The translations under genes and the position numbers were made by a program. This document shows, piece by piece, positions 7,189 through 13,533 of a DNA stretch of 18,185 nt. Below the pieces are notes generated by a model. It saw only the letters and a list, made by a program, of their open reading frames with translations. It made no database searches and had not been told where the DNA came from. The stretch comes from Streptomyces roseochromogenus subsp. oscitans DS 12.976. Its GTDB lineage: Bacteria > Actinomycetota > Actinomycetes > Streptomycetales > Streptomycetaceae. The stretch covers positions 3,823,718 to 3,841,902 of the forward strand of contig NZ_CM002285.1 of assembly GCF_000497445.1 (NCBI RefSeq), read 5' to 3'. Positions within the stretch are counted from its first letter, which is position 1. Every line of letters begins with the position of its first letter.

Positions 7189-8403
7189 TCACTTCCCCGC
7201 GTCGGCCGCCTTCACCAGGGCGTCCTTGGTCACCGTGCCGGCGTAGACCTTGCCGTTGTCGGTGATCAGGGCGTTGACCAGGCGAGTGGAGAAGACCGTG
7301 CCCTTGCCGAACTTGCCGGAGACCTTCTCGCCGAGTGAGCCGACGAACCCGCCGAGGTCGCCGCCCTTGGAGCCGGTCGGCAGGCCGCCCTTGGAGCCGG
7401 TGTCGAAGGTCGCGATGGACGTCCAGCCCTTGCCGAGGACACCCGTGCCCTGCATGCCCTTGGCGAAGCCCTCGCCGGACTCGCGCCCGTGCTCCCGGGC
7501 CGCGGAGCCCTGCTTCTCCTGCGTCACCTTCGCGCCCTTGGGCGGCGTGAAGTCGAAGGCGGAGGCGGCCGGCTTGGCGAAGGAGACCTGGGTGAAGCCC
7601 GCGTCGAGGACGGCGGCGCCGCCGCTCTTCGGCGTCAGCGTGAACTTCAGCGGCATGCCCGTCTTCGCGTCGACGGCGATGCTGATCGCGCCGACCGTGG
7701 TGCCGGACTGCCGGGGCTTGATCAGCAGTTTGTAGGCGTCGCGGCCGGCGACCTGCTCGGTGCCGTCGACGGTGACGGACGTGGTGTCGTCCACCGACTT
7801 CAGCGCCTGGTCGGCGAAGTCCTTCGGTGTGGCCGGGGGCTCGGCCTTGCGGTCCTTGCCGGAGTCGGCCGAGGTGGAGTGGTAGACCGCGTTGCTCTTG
7901 CTGTCGTAGCCCCACACGTCCTTGCCGTTGTGGATCAGGCTGTACTCGGAGCCGCTCTCCAGCAGCGACAGCTTCTGCTTCTCCGGGCCGTCGGCGGCGA
8001 CGCGCAGCGTGTGCGTGCCGGAGACGAGCGAGGTGAGCTGGGACTGCGGGTCGGCGGAAGAGCCGTCGCCGGAGCCCTTGGCGGCGCCGGAGGCCAGGTT
8101 GTTCTCCAGGCCGCCGAGGTTGGGCAGGCCCAGGTCGGTGCTGACTCGCACGGTGCCGGACAGCTGCTGCACGTCCGACTTGGCGATCTTCTCGATGAGC
8201 TGCTTGGCAGTGATCTTGGGCAAGTCGGGGTCACCGGAGGCGGCGAGCGCCGGGACCAGCCCGATCGTGGCCGCAGCCACCCCCACCACCGCGACCGGGA
8301 CCGCGTATCGGGCGGCCTTGCGGCGTCCGGCGCGCGGGTCCTCGTCCCGAGCGGCGTCCGCTCGCGCGGCGTCCACTGCGTCGTCGGATTCGTACGGTGC
8401 CAT
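7189..8403 (-). CDS. Membrane-anchored LolA-like (outer-membrane lipoprotein carrier fold) protein
   Basis: This protein of about 404 residues starts MAPYESDDAV, has ~35 cytoplasmic residues rich in Asp/Arg/Ala, one membrane segment (YAVPVAVVGVAAATIGLVPAL) and a long extracytoplasmic part. That part reads like the LolA/LppX beta fold: ITAKQLIEKIAKSDVQQLSGTVRVSTDLG, then KLSLLESGSEYSLIHNGKDVWGYDSKSNAVYH, then GRDAYKLLIKPRQSGTTVGAISIAVDAKTGMPLKFTL. In diderms LolA carries lipoproteins; in actinobacteria related folds (LppX, LprG) bind lipids, so lipid binding or delivery is inferred. ATG 8403 is chosen for GGAGGT nearby; an upstream in-frame start at 8442 is less likely. The C-terminus has a small TGSKGG duplication. 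The ABC exporter follows in the same direction. Confidence 0.85.
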   Translation of the reverse strand: MAPYESDDAVDAARADAARDEDPRAGRRKAARYAVPVAVVGVAAATIGLVPALAASGDPDLPKITAKQLIEKIAKSDVQQLSGTVRVSTDLGLPNLGGLENNLASGAAKGSGDGSSADPQSQLTSLVSGTHTLRVAADGPEKQKLSLLESGSEYSLIHNGKDVWGYDSKSNAVYHSTSADSGKDRKAEPPATPKDFADQALKSVDDTTSVTVDGTEQVAGRDAYKLLIKPRQSGTTVGAISIAVDAKTGMPLKFTLTPKSGGAAVLDAGFTQVSFAKPAASAFDFTPPKGAKVTQEKQGSAAREHGRESGEGFAKGMQGTGVLGKGWTSIATFDTGSKGGLPTGSKGGDLGGFVGSLGEKVSGKFGKGTVFSTRLVNALITDNGKVYAGTVTKDALVKAADAGK

Positions 8404-8793
8404 GTGTGCCTTACCTCCGTCGTCGGCGGCGGCTGTCCTCACGTTGGTCCACCAGAGCCGCCATTCTCACCCGAATCGGTGAGGAGTGGTGATTTCCGTG
8501 GCTTCCATCTCACCAAATCAGCCTTGAGGAAGCGTCAGACCACGGAGCCAACTCCGTGTACGACTGCGGTATGACATGGAGGGGCGGTCGCTCCCCCGAC
8601 CCGTAAGGGTCTCACCGGAACGAACGGGGCCGTAAGGGGTCGCACGTGGCCGTACGACTGGCCGCACCGCAAGGCGTGATCCATGGTGGCCGTCGGCGGC
8701 CGACCGGGGGCCGACATGAGGCGAGCCGACACGGCCGACCGGGCATCGGCCGCCGCGGTCAGCCAGGGGCCGGCCGAGATGATCGGCCGGGCG
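8404..8793. other. 390-bp intergenic region with GGTGA/TCACC dyads and a degenerate 30-bp repeat
   Basis: No convincing gene is seen. Near the LolA-like gene lie two dyads, CTCACC-N6-GGTGAG (8466-8483) and TGGTGA-N17-TCACCA (8487-8515), which may mark its promoter or an operator. Near the other end, about 30 bp at 8735-8764 repeat, at roughly 23 of 30 positions, the sequence at 8783-8812 that holds the polyprenyl synthase stop codon. A 95-codon minus-strand frame at 8535-8822 spans this repeat but has no clear start signal. Confidence 0.5.
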
Positions 8794-9804
8794 TCAGCCG
8801 GCGCGGTGAACCACCGCGTCACACAGCTCCATCAGCGCCGCCTTGGCGTCGCACTCCCTGAGCGGCGCCAGCGCGGCCCGGGCCTCCTCCGCGTACCGGA
8901 CGGTGTCCCGGCGGGCCTGCTCCAGCGCGGGGTGCGCGCGCAGCGCGGCCAGCGCCTCGGCGTGCCGGGCGTCGTCGCTGAGGTCGGAGTCGAGCAGCTC
9001 GCACAGCGCGATGTCCTCGGGCAGGCCGAGCCGGGCCGCCCGCTCGCGCAGCCGGAGCACGGGCAGGGTGGGGATGCCCTCGCGCAGGTCGGTGCCGGGA
9101 GTCTTGCCGGACTCATGCGAGTCGGAGGCGATGTCCAGGACGTCGTCGGCGAGCTGGAAGGCGACCCCGAGCCGCTCGCCGTACTGGGTGAGCACATCGA
9201 CGACCGTCTCGTCGGCGCCCGACATCATCGCGCCGAACCGGCACGAGACCGCCACCAGCGAGCCCGTCTTGCCGCCGAGCACGTCCAGGTAGTGCTCGAC
9301 CGGATCGCGGCCGTCCGAGGGGCCGGCGGTCTCCAGGATCTGGCCCGTGACCAGCCGCTCGAACGCGAGGGCCTGCACCCGGACCGCCTCGGGGCCGAGG
9401 TCGGCGAGGATCTGGGAGGCGCGGGCGAAGAGGAAGTCGCCGGTGAGGACCGCGACGGAGTTGCCCCAGCGCGTGTTGGCACTGTCCACACCGCGCCGCA
9501 CGGCCGCCTCGTCCATGACGTCGTCGTGGTACAGCGTGGCGAGGTGGGTCAGCTCCACGACCACGGCCGACGGCACGACGCCCGGAGCATAGGGGTCGCC
9601 GAACTGGGCCGCGAGCATCACGAGCAGCGGCCGGAACCGCTTCCCGCCGGCTCGCACGAGGTGCTGCGCGGCCTCCGTGATGAACGGGACCTCGCTCTTG
9701 GTGGCCTCGAGCAAGCCTTCCTCGACAGCCGCCAATCCGACCTGGACATCGGCTTCCAGAGCCTGGTCCCGCACGCTCAGCCCGAACGGCCCGACGACGG
9801 TCAC
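8794..9804 (-). CDS. Long-chain trans-polyprenyl diphosphate synthase
   Basis: This 336-residue protein is a complete trans-isoprenyl diphosphate synthase: GGKRFRP (53-59), first Asp-rich motif DDVMD (94-98), second motif DDVLD (220-224), and GKT (178-180). It condenses isopentenyl diphosphate onto an allylic diphosphate with Mg2+. The residues before the first motif are small (A89, T90), which in this family removes the floor of the pocket and favours long products, so a menaquinone side-chain precursor is the best inference. It starts with GTG 9804 behind AGGAG. A promoter and a 10-bp tandem repeat lie directly upstream. It precedes the LolA-like/ABC block on the same strand, but a 390-bp gap argues against one tight operon. 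Confidence 0.95.
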   Translation of the reverse strand: MTVVGPFGLSVRDQALEADVQVGLAAVEEGLLEATKSEVPFITEAAQHLVRAGGKRFRPLLVMLAAQFGDPYAPGVVPSAVVVELTHLATLYHDDVMDEAAVRRGVDSANTRWGNSVAVLTGDFLFARASQILADLGPEAVRVQALAFERLVTGQILETAGPSDGRDPVEHYLDVLGGKTGSLVAVSCRFGAMMSGADETVVDVLTQYGERLGVAFQLADDVLDIASDSHESGKTPGTDLREGIPTLPVLRLRERAARLGLPEDIALCELLDSDLSDDARHAEALAALRAHPALEQARRDTVRYAEEARAALAPLRECDAKAALMELCDAVVHRAG

Positions 9805-9815
9805 GAGGGGTCTCC

Positions 9816-9835
9816 TGTCTGCTGGTGTCTGCTGG
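9816..9835. repeat. Perfect 10-bp tandem repeat in the polyprenyl synthase leader
   Basis: TGTCTGCTGG occurs twice back to back at 9816-9825 and 9826-9835. In the mRNA (minus strand) it is a double CCAGCAGACA that runs into the AGGAG ribosome-binding site. Confidence 0.7.
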
Positions 9836-9850
9836 CGATTACACGGTTTG

Positions 9851-9880
9851 TCGATAGGTCGCTGCCATCACTCAAGTCAG
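9851..9880 (-). promoter_or_regulatory. Putative promoter of the polyprenyl diphosphate synthase
   Basis: On the minus strand CTGACT (9875-9880) and TATCGA (9851-9856) are separated by 18 bp, close to the Streptomyces housekeeping consensus. A start near 9844 gives a leader of ~40 nt with AGGAG before GTG 9804. Confidence 0.45.
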
Positions 9881-10215
9881 CGTATCCGGTCCTCTTTCGA
9901 TCACCGATAGCGCCCACCGGTCCAGCCCAGGCGGTATCAGATCATGACCGGTATGTTTTTGATCAAGTGCTAATAACGGACATTTATCGACTTAACAGGA
10001 ATCCGCCCACTTTGTCGCGAACCGAGAGGCGAGCGGAGTAACACGCACGCCTCCCTCCGCACCCCCATCCCGCACACCCCTCCCGGGCAGCTCCCGCTGC
10101 AACCCTTCTCGTGGACGCGACCACCACGGCAACGACGGGCATCGCGCCACAGGCTCCACCACCCAGCCGAACCATCCAAATCCCCTATGTCCACTTTGCC
10201 TTATTTTGTCACTTC

Positions 10216-10229
10216 GTGAGTTGGGTCAC
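10216..10229. promoter_or_regulatory. Putative cAMP-receptor-protein (Crp) site
   Basis: GTGAGTTGGGTCAC fits GTG(N)6GNCAC, the Streptomyces Crp motif as I recall it, and is also a symmetric GTGA-N6-TCAC. A related TCAC-ttc-GTGA lies just upstream and shares the GTGA. It is ~190 bp upstream of the proposed riboswitch transcript start. Crp is known to act on Streptomyces cell-wall hydrolase genes such as rpfA, which makes the context fitting. Confidence 0.4.
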
Positions 10230-10334
10230 TGGCACCCACCCGCACCCCCCACTGACCCGACATCCCTTCCGCCCTGCCGCGTCGGCGAGTTGAGAATTGG
10301 CAACCGCAAAGGATCAAGCACCCTATAGGGCACA

Positions 10335-10377
10335 GAACAAGGTCAAATAGTGCTTTCTGTGAATCAGGCCCTTGTTC
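10335..10377. repeat. 8-bp inverted repeat GAACAAGG-N27-CCTTGTTC
   Basis: GAACAAGG (10335-10342) and CCTTGTTC (10370-10377) are perfect inverses. The right arm contains the TTGTTC proposed as the -35 of the riboswitch promoter. It may be a two-part operator. Confidence 0.45.
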
Positions 10378-10401
10378 CCGACATGTGCTCTCGCATACGT
10401 T
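10372..10401 (+). promoter_or_regulatory. Putative promoter of the riboswitch-transglycosylase transcript
   Basis: TTGTTC (10372-10377), an 18-bp spacer and TACGTT (10396-10401) would start transcription near 10408, just before the 5' side of the riboswitch P1 helix. Confidence 0.4.
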
Positions 10402-10414
10402 CCCGGCCACCGGG

Positions 10415-10613
10415 CGGACGCCGAATCCTGCCGCCGCCCGCGTAACCCACTCGACGAACTGATTCATACGGCAGGAGCGGGGGACCCAGGTAAGTCGCCG
10501 GACCGGAACGGCACACGTCGCACCGGAACGGCTAGGGGTGAAGCCGTGCCTTTCCCGAGGCACGGCCGGGCACCTCCCCGCCCGAACCCGACAGCTCACC
10601 TCGCAGGCGTCGG
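10415..10613 (+). ncRNA. Cyclic di-AMP riboswitch (ydaO/yuaA class)
   Basis: The leader carries the conserved ydaO-class blocks in order: GCCGAATCCTG (10420-10430), GAGCGGGGGACCCA (10475-10488), GGGGTGAAGCC (10535-10545), a variable hairpin with an 8-bp stem (10543-10550 with 10559-10566), GCCCGAACCCGACAGC (10580-10595) and TCACCTCGCAGGCGT (10596-10610). P1 forms from GACGCC (10417-10422) and GGCGTC (10606-10611). The blocks align clearly with the B. subtilis ydaO leader as I remember it. In Streptomyces this RNA class controls cell-wall hydrolases such as rpfA and lowers expression when c-di-AMP is bound. The Shine-Dalgarno GGAGAGGA (10612-10619) abuts P1. No intrinsic terminator is evident, so control may be translational. 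Confidence 0.93.
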
Positions 10614-10626
10614 AGAGGACTTCCCC

Positions 10627-11121
10627 ATGCCTGCTTCCGCTCAGCACCGCCGTACCCGGACCAACCGTCTCTTCCGCACTTTCACCGTCCTCGGCACCGG
10701 TGCCGCCGTCCTCGCCCTGCCGCTCATCGGCGCCACCAGCGCCTCCGCGGCCACCGGCACGACGACCACCAAGGTGGCCTCCACCACTCGCGCCGGGTAC
10801 TCGAACAACCTCGACGGCTGGATCCGCGAGTCGCTCGCGATCATGGCCCAGAAGGGCATCCCGGGCAGCTACAACGGCATTTACCGCAACATCATGCGGG
10901 AGTCCTCCGGCAACCCGCTGGCCATCAACAACTGGGACTCCAACGCCGCCGCGGGCACCCCGTCCAAGGGCCTGCTGCAGGTCATCCAGCCGACCTTCAA
11001 CACCTACCACGTGGCCGGTACGGCGTTCGATCTCTACGACCCGGTCGCCAACATCACCGCGGCCTGCAACTACGCCGCCGCGCGCTACGGGTCGATCGAC
11101 AACGTCTACAGCGCGTACTGA
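10627..11121 (+). CDS. Secreted SLT-like lytic transglycosylase under riboswitch control
   Basis: The 164-residue protein has an Arg-rich start (QHRRTRTNRLFRT), a hydrophobic core and an ASA-A signal-peptidase site near residues 40-42. The mature part is one soluble-lytic-transglycosylase-like domain: GWIRESLAIMAQKG, then YRNIMRESSGNPLAINNWDSNA with catalytic Glu at 92, then SKGLLQVIQPTFNTYH and the C-terminal NYAAARYGSIDNVYSAY. It should cleave peptidoglycan glycan strands outside the cell. There is no LysM or other wall-binding domain, so it is a minimal form. ATG 10627 is set by GGAGAGGA and the signal peptide; an upstream in-frame start at 10372 would run through the riboswitch and is rejected. 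Confidence 0.95.
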   Translation: MPASAQHRRTRTNRLFRTFTVLGTGAAVLALPLIGATSASAATGTTTTKVASTTRAGYSNNLDGWIRESLAIMAQKGIPGSYNGIYRNIMRESSGNPLAINNWDSNAAAGTPSKGLLQVIQPTFNTYHVAGTAFDLYDPVANITAACNYAAARYGSIDNVYSAY

Positions 11122-11251
11122 CAGGCCCCGCCCGTCCGGCGGACCGGAATGACCCCGGCCGTCCGGCGCGTACCCGCACCTGACGGACGGGGGCGTGCCG
11201 GGCGGCCGCCGGGCATCCACCGGGCCTGCCACGGACGGCCACGCACCGATA

Positions 11252-11359
11252 TGCCGGTCAGCCGGTCGTGTACCGATGTGCCGGTCGATCGGTCGCGTAC
11301 TGACGTGCCGGTCCATCGGTTGTGTACTGATGTGCCGGTCAGTCGGTCGGGAACAGTTT
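11252..11359. repeat. 27-bp tandem repeat, about four copies
   Basis: Units start at 11252, 11279, 11306 and 11333 and share TGCCGGTCNRYCGGT, with GTGTACYGATG in most copies. A weaker half unit ending ACCGATA precedes them. The last unit overlaps the 3' end of the HAD gene and encodes its final residues FPTD and stop. The period is exactly nine codons, so all frames stay open. The region lies between two convergent genes. Confidence 0.85.
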
Positions 11360-12151
11360 TTCGAGGACGACCGCGATGCCGTCAGCCTCGTTCGACAGGG
11401 TGATCTCATCGGCCACCGCCTTGAGTTCGGGATGTGCGTTGGCCATGGCGACCCCGTGTCCGGCCCAGTCCAGCATCGGGATGTCGTTGGGCATGTCGCC
11501 GAACGCCAGGGCCTGCTGTGCGGCGACGCCGAGCCGCTCGGCGGCCAGTGCGAGACCGGTCGCCTTGGTCACCCCGGACGGCTGGAGTTCCACGGTCCCC
11601 GGCCCCGACATGGTGACCGTCGCGAGCGAGCCCACCACCACGCGCGCGATGGCGGCCAACTCGTCGTCGGACAGGGTGGCATGGCGCAGCAGCACCTTAC
11701 TGATGGGCTCGCACCACAGGTCGTCGCGCCGGCCGACCCGCACCGCGGGCAGGGTCGGGTGCGGCATGAGATAGCCGGGCTCGATAAGCGTGAGCCCGTC
11801 GACACCGTCCTGGTCGACAGCCGCGTAGACCTGCCCCACCTCCGCCTCGATCTTGCCGAGCGCGGTCTCGGCCAGGTCCCGATCCAGCCGCACCGACCAC
11901 AACAGGCGCCCGGATAGGGCGTCGTAGACCTGTGCGCCCTGCCCGCACACCGCGAGTCCCGTGCAGCCGAGGTATGCGAGGAGAGGCCGTACCCGCGGGG
12001 CCGGGCGGCCCGTCACCACCAGGTGCCGGGCACCGGCCCGCGCCACCCGCGCGAGCGCGGCGAGCGACCGTTCGGAGACGGTGTCGTCGCCGCGCAGCAG
12101 CGTTCCGTCCAGGTCGGTGGCGATCAGTGCATACGCGGGGGAGGCTGCCAT
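11339..12151 (-). CDS. Cof-type HAD-superfamily phosphatase (subfamily IIB)
   Basis: The 270-residue protein carries the HAD motifs in Cof order: DLDGTLL with nucleophile D13 and acid D15, a motif II Thr in HLVVTGRPAPRV, a C2-type cap in the middle, K196 in GVTKATGLALAAERLGV, and GDMPNDIPML (218-227) whose Asp pair binds Mg2+. Family members dephosphorylate sugar phosphates, pyridoxal phosphate, FMN and similar small molecules; the substrate cannot be read here. The -10-like TATTCT on the minus strand (12158-12163) lies six bases before the ATG, suggesting a leaderless mRNA. The C-terminus ends inside the first unit of a 27-bp tandem repeat. It converges with the transglycosylase gene. Confidence 0.94.
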   Translation of the reverse strand: MAASPAYALIATDLDGTLLRGDDTVSERSLAALARVARAGARHLVVTGRPAPRVRPLLAYLGCTGLAVCGQGAQVYDALSGRLLWSVRLDRDLAETALGKIEAEVGQVYAAVDQDGVDGLTLIEPGYLMPHPTLPAVRVGRRDDLWCEPISKVLLRHATLSDDELAAIARVVVGSLATVTMSGPGTVELQPSGVTKATGLALAAERLGVAAQQALAFGDMPNDIPMLDWAGHGVAMANAHPELKAVADEITLSNEADGIAVVLEKLFPTD

Positions 12152-12157
12152 GATCAG

Positions 12158-12163
12158 AGAATA
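12158..12163 (-). promoter_or_regulatory. Possible -10 box for leaderless HAD phosphatase mRNA
   Basis: TATTCT on the minus strand is six bases from the A of the start codon, and no Shine-Dalgarno is seen in between. The -35 region (TGAGTC at 12182-12187) is weak. Confidence 0.35.
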
Positions 12164-12284
12164 CGGATACCGCGCCCCGCCGACTCATCTTGTCGTCCTG
12201 CGTACTTACGTACTGATCAGCCCAAGTGGTGCCCGCCGCCTCCTTGATGACGTCCTCAAGCGCTCGCTCCGGCCCCCCGCGGAT

Positions 12285-13487
12285 TCAGCCGTGGGCCGCC
12301 GCCAGGTGTTTCGTCAGCCGTGGGGAGGCGAACTCCGTGCCGCAGACGAAGCGCATCACCGGGCCGTACGACGACGCCGCCGGCAGGCCGGTGAAGTACA
12401 GACCGGGCACGGAGGAGACAAAGCCAGGGCCGACCTTGGGCGTTCCGCGGCTCACCGCGAGCCGGGTGCGCAGTCCGGGACCGAGGAAGTCCATCGCCGC
12501 GATGTCGACGCGGTAGCCGGTGGCCGCGATGACATGGTCGGCGGTGAGCCGCTCGGCGCTCCCGCCGTGCGTGCGCACCGTGAGGACGGGGCTGCCGTCC
12601 GCCGCCTCGGCGGCCACGACCCGCTCGACCTCCTGTACCTGCACGGCGCTCTCGAAGCGCTCACGCAGCCACCAGGCGCCGAGCGGTCCGAGGACGCGGC
12701 GGACCAGGTGGTGGCGGGTGGCCTCGGGCAGATAGCGGTAGGGATGCGGGTAATAGCTGAGCGCCCACAGCGACCACGCGTTGCCGAAGGGGGACTCGGG
12801 GCGCAGCTTCGGCTGCTCCCAGGGCGGGGCGCCGAAGGCGACCCGGCCGCGGCCGCGCGCGACGACACGCACGCGTGCCCCCGCTTCGGCGGCGAGCGCC
12901 GCCGTCTCCAGCGCGGACTGGCCGGCGCCGACCACGATCAGCTCCTTGCCGGCGAACCGGCTCAGGTCGTGGTGCTGGGAGCTGTGCGAGACCGGGCCCG
13001 TGGGCGCCGGTCCGTCCGCCGCGGCTCCCGCGAGCTCCGCCGGCAGGTGCGCGAGGCCCGAGAGTCCGGTGGCGACGACAACCGCGCGCGCGGTGAACAA
13101 CTCACCCGAGTCCAGCTTCAGTTCGAAGCTCCCGCTCCCGGCGCGGTCCACGGCGACGACCCGCACCCGCTCCACGTCGGGCACCAGCTTCTGCTGGAAC
13201 CACTCGCCGTAGCCGATGAACGTATCCGCCGGGATGATGTCCTCGTCGGCCACCAGGCGGCGGATCCCGGCCGCGTCGCAGTAGTCGGCGAGGGTGTGGC
13301 CGGGCTGCGGGCAGTCGAAGTTCGAGGCTGCGGGTGTCGACTTCAGGAGCATGCCCTCGGGCATGTGGTCGCGCCAGCTGACCATGGGGTCGCCGAAGAC
13401 GCGGACGGGCATGCCGCGCGCCCGCAGATGGGCGGCGGTGGACAGGCCGAACGGCCCGGCCCCGATGACTGCAACCGGTCGAGTCAC
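12285..13487 (-). CDS. FAD/NAD(P)-dependent flavin monooxygenase-like oxidoreductase
   Basis: This protein of about 400 residues has an N-terminal FAD fingerprint VAVIGAGPFGLSTAAHL (GxGxxG at 9-14), a second dinucleotide fold LIVVGAGQSALETAALAAEAGARV for NAD(P)H near the middle, and the late ATGY motif (VIAATGYRVDI) seen in class B flavin monooxygenases and N-hydroxylases. The classical Baeyer-Villiger fingerprint is not obvious, so hydroxylation of a heteroatom or a reductase role are both open. GTG 13487 is preferred because GGGGAGGGA precedes it and the Rossmann motif starts at once; in-frame starts farther upstream run into the ATP-grasp gene. It lies 46 bp after the ATP-grasp ligase in the same direction, pointing to a shared transcript. 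Confidence 0.9.
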   Translation of the reverse strand: MTRPVAVIGAGPFGLSTAAHLRARGMPVRVFGDPMVSWRDHMPEGMLLKSTPAASNFDCPQPGHTLADYCDAAGIRRLVADEDIIPADTFIGYGEWFQQKLVPDVERVRVVAVDRAGSGSFELKLDSGELFTARAVVVATGLSGLAHLPAELAGAAADGPAPTGPVSHSSQHHDLSRFAGKELIVVGAGQSALETAALAAEAGARVRVVARGRGRVAFGAPPWEQPKLRPESPFGNAWSLWALSYYPHPYRYLPEATRHHLVRRVLGPLGAWWLRERFESAVQVQEVERVVAAEAADGSPVLTVRTHGGSAERLTADHVIAATGYRVDIAAMDFLGPGLRTRLAVSRGTPKVGPGFVSSVPGLYFTGLPAASSYGPVMRFVCGTEFASPRLTKHLAAAHG

Positions 13488-13533
13488 GAAGTCCCTCCCC
13501 AGGACACGGTGCGCCACTCCTTGGTGGCCTTGC

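Larger units (their letters stand above)
9881..10414. other. Long regulatory gap upstream of the riboswitch
   Basis: No credible gene is found here; short frames use rare codons such as AGA/AGG or lack start signals. It contains an AT-rich patch at 9952-9995 with the palindrome TTGATCAA (9959-9966), interleaved dyads at 10026-10060, a second AT-rich patch at 10186-10230 with a Crp-like site, the palindrome CCCTATAGGG (10321-10330), and an 8-bp dyad at 10335-10377. The length and number of motifs suggest complex control of the transglycosylase gene. Confidence 0.55.

Noticed and set aside
7177..7196. Terminator at the end of the LolA-like gene (GGAAG/CTTCC)
   Set aside because: Only a 5-bp stem at the gene end; too weak to separate from chance in this GC-rich DNA.
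8535..8822. 95-codon minus-strand frame after the polyprenyl synthase
   Set aside because: No ribosome-binding site, start inside the synthase gene, Ala/Pro-rich composition. Kept only as part of the repeat observation.
9959..9987. Plus-strand promoter TTGATC-N17-ATTTAT in the AT-rich patch
   Set aside because: The -10 match is poor and no gene or RNA is evident downstream for over 400 bp; AT-richness alone is not enough.
8683..10041. 452-codon plus-strand frame
   Set aside because: Antisense shadow of the polyprenyl synthase; Gly/Arg/Glu-rich low-information translation typical of high-GC antisense frames.
9970..10194. Short minus-strand frames of 63 and 74 codons in the regulatory gap
   Set aside because: Rare AGA/AGG codons, no clear start context and no similarity I recognise; the region looks regulatory.
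11252..11359. CRISPR array
   Set aside because: Units are contiguous 27-bp tandem copies without unique spacers, and no cas gene is present.
10201..11409. 402-codon minus-strand frame with DRHI/DRHV nine-residue repeats
   Set aside because: It is antisense to the transglycosylase and its riboswitch. The repeats come from the 27-bp tandem DNA repeat, which keeps every frame open.
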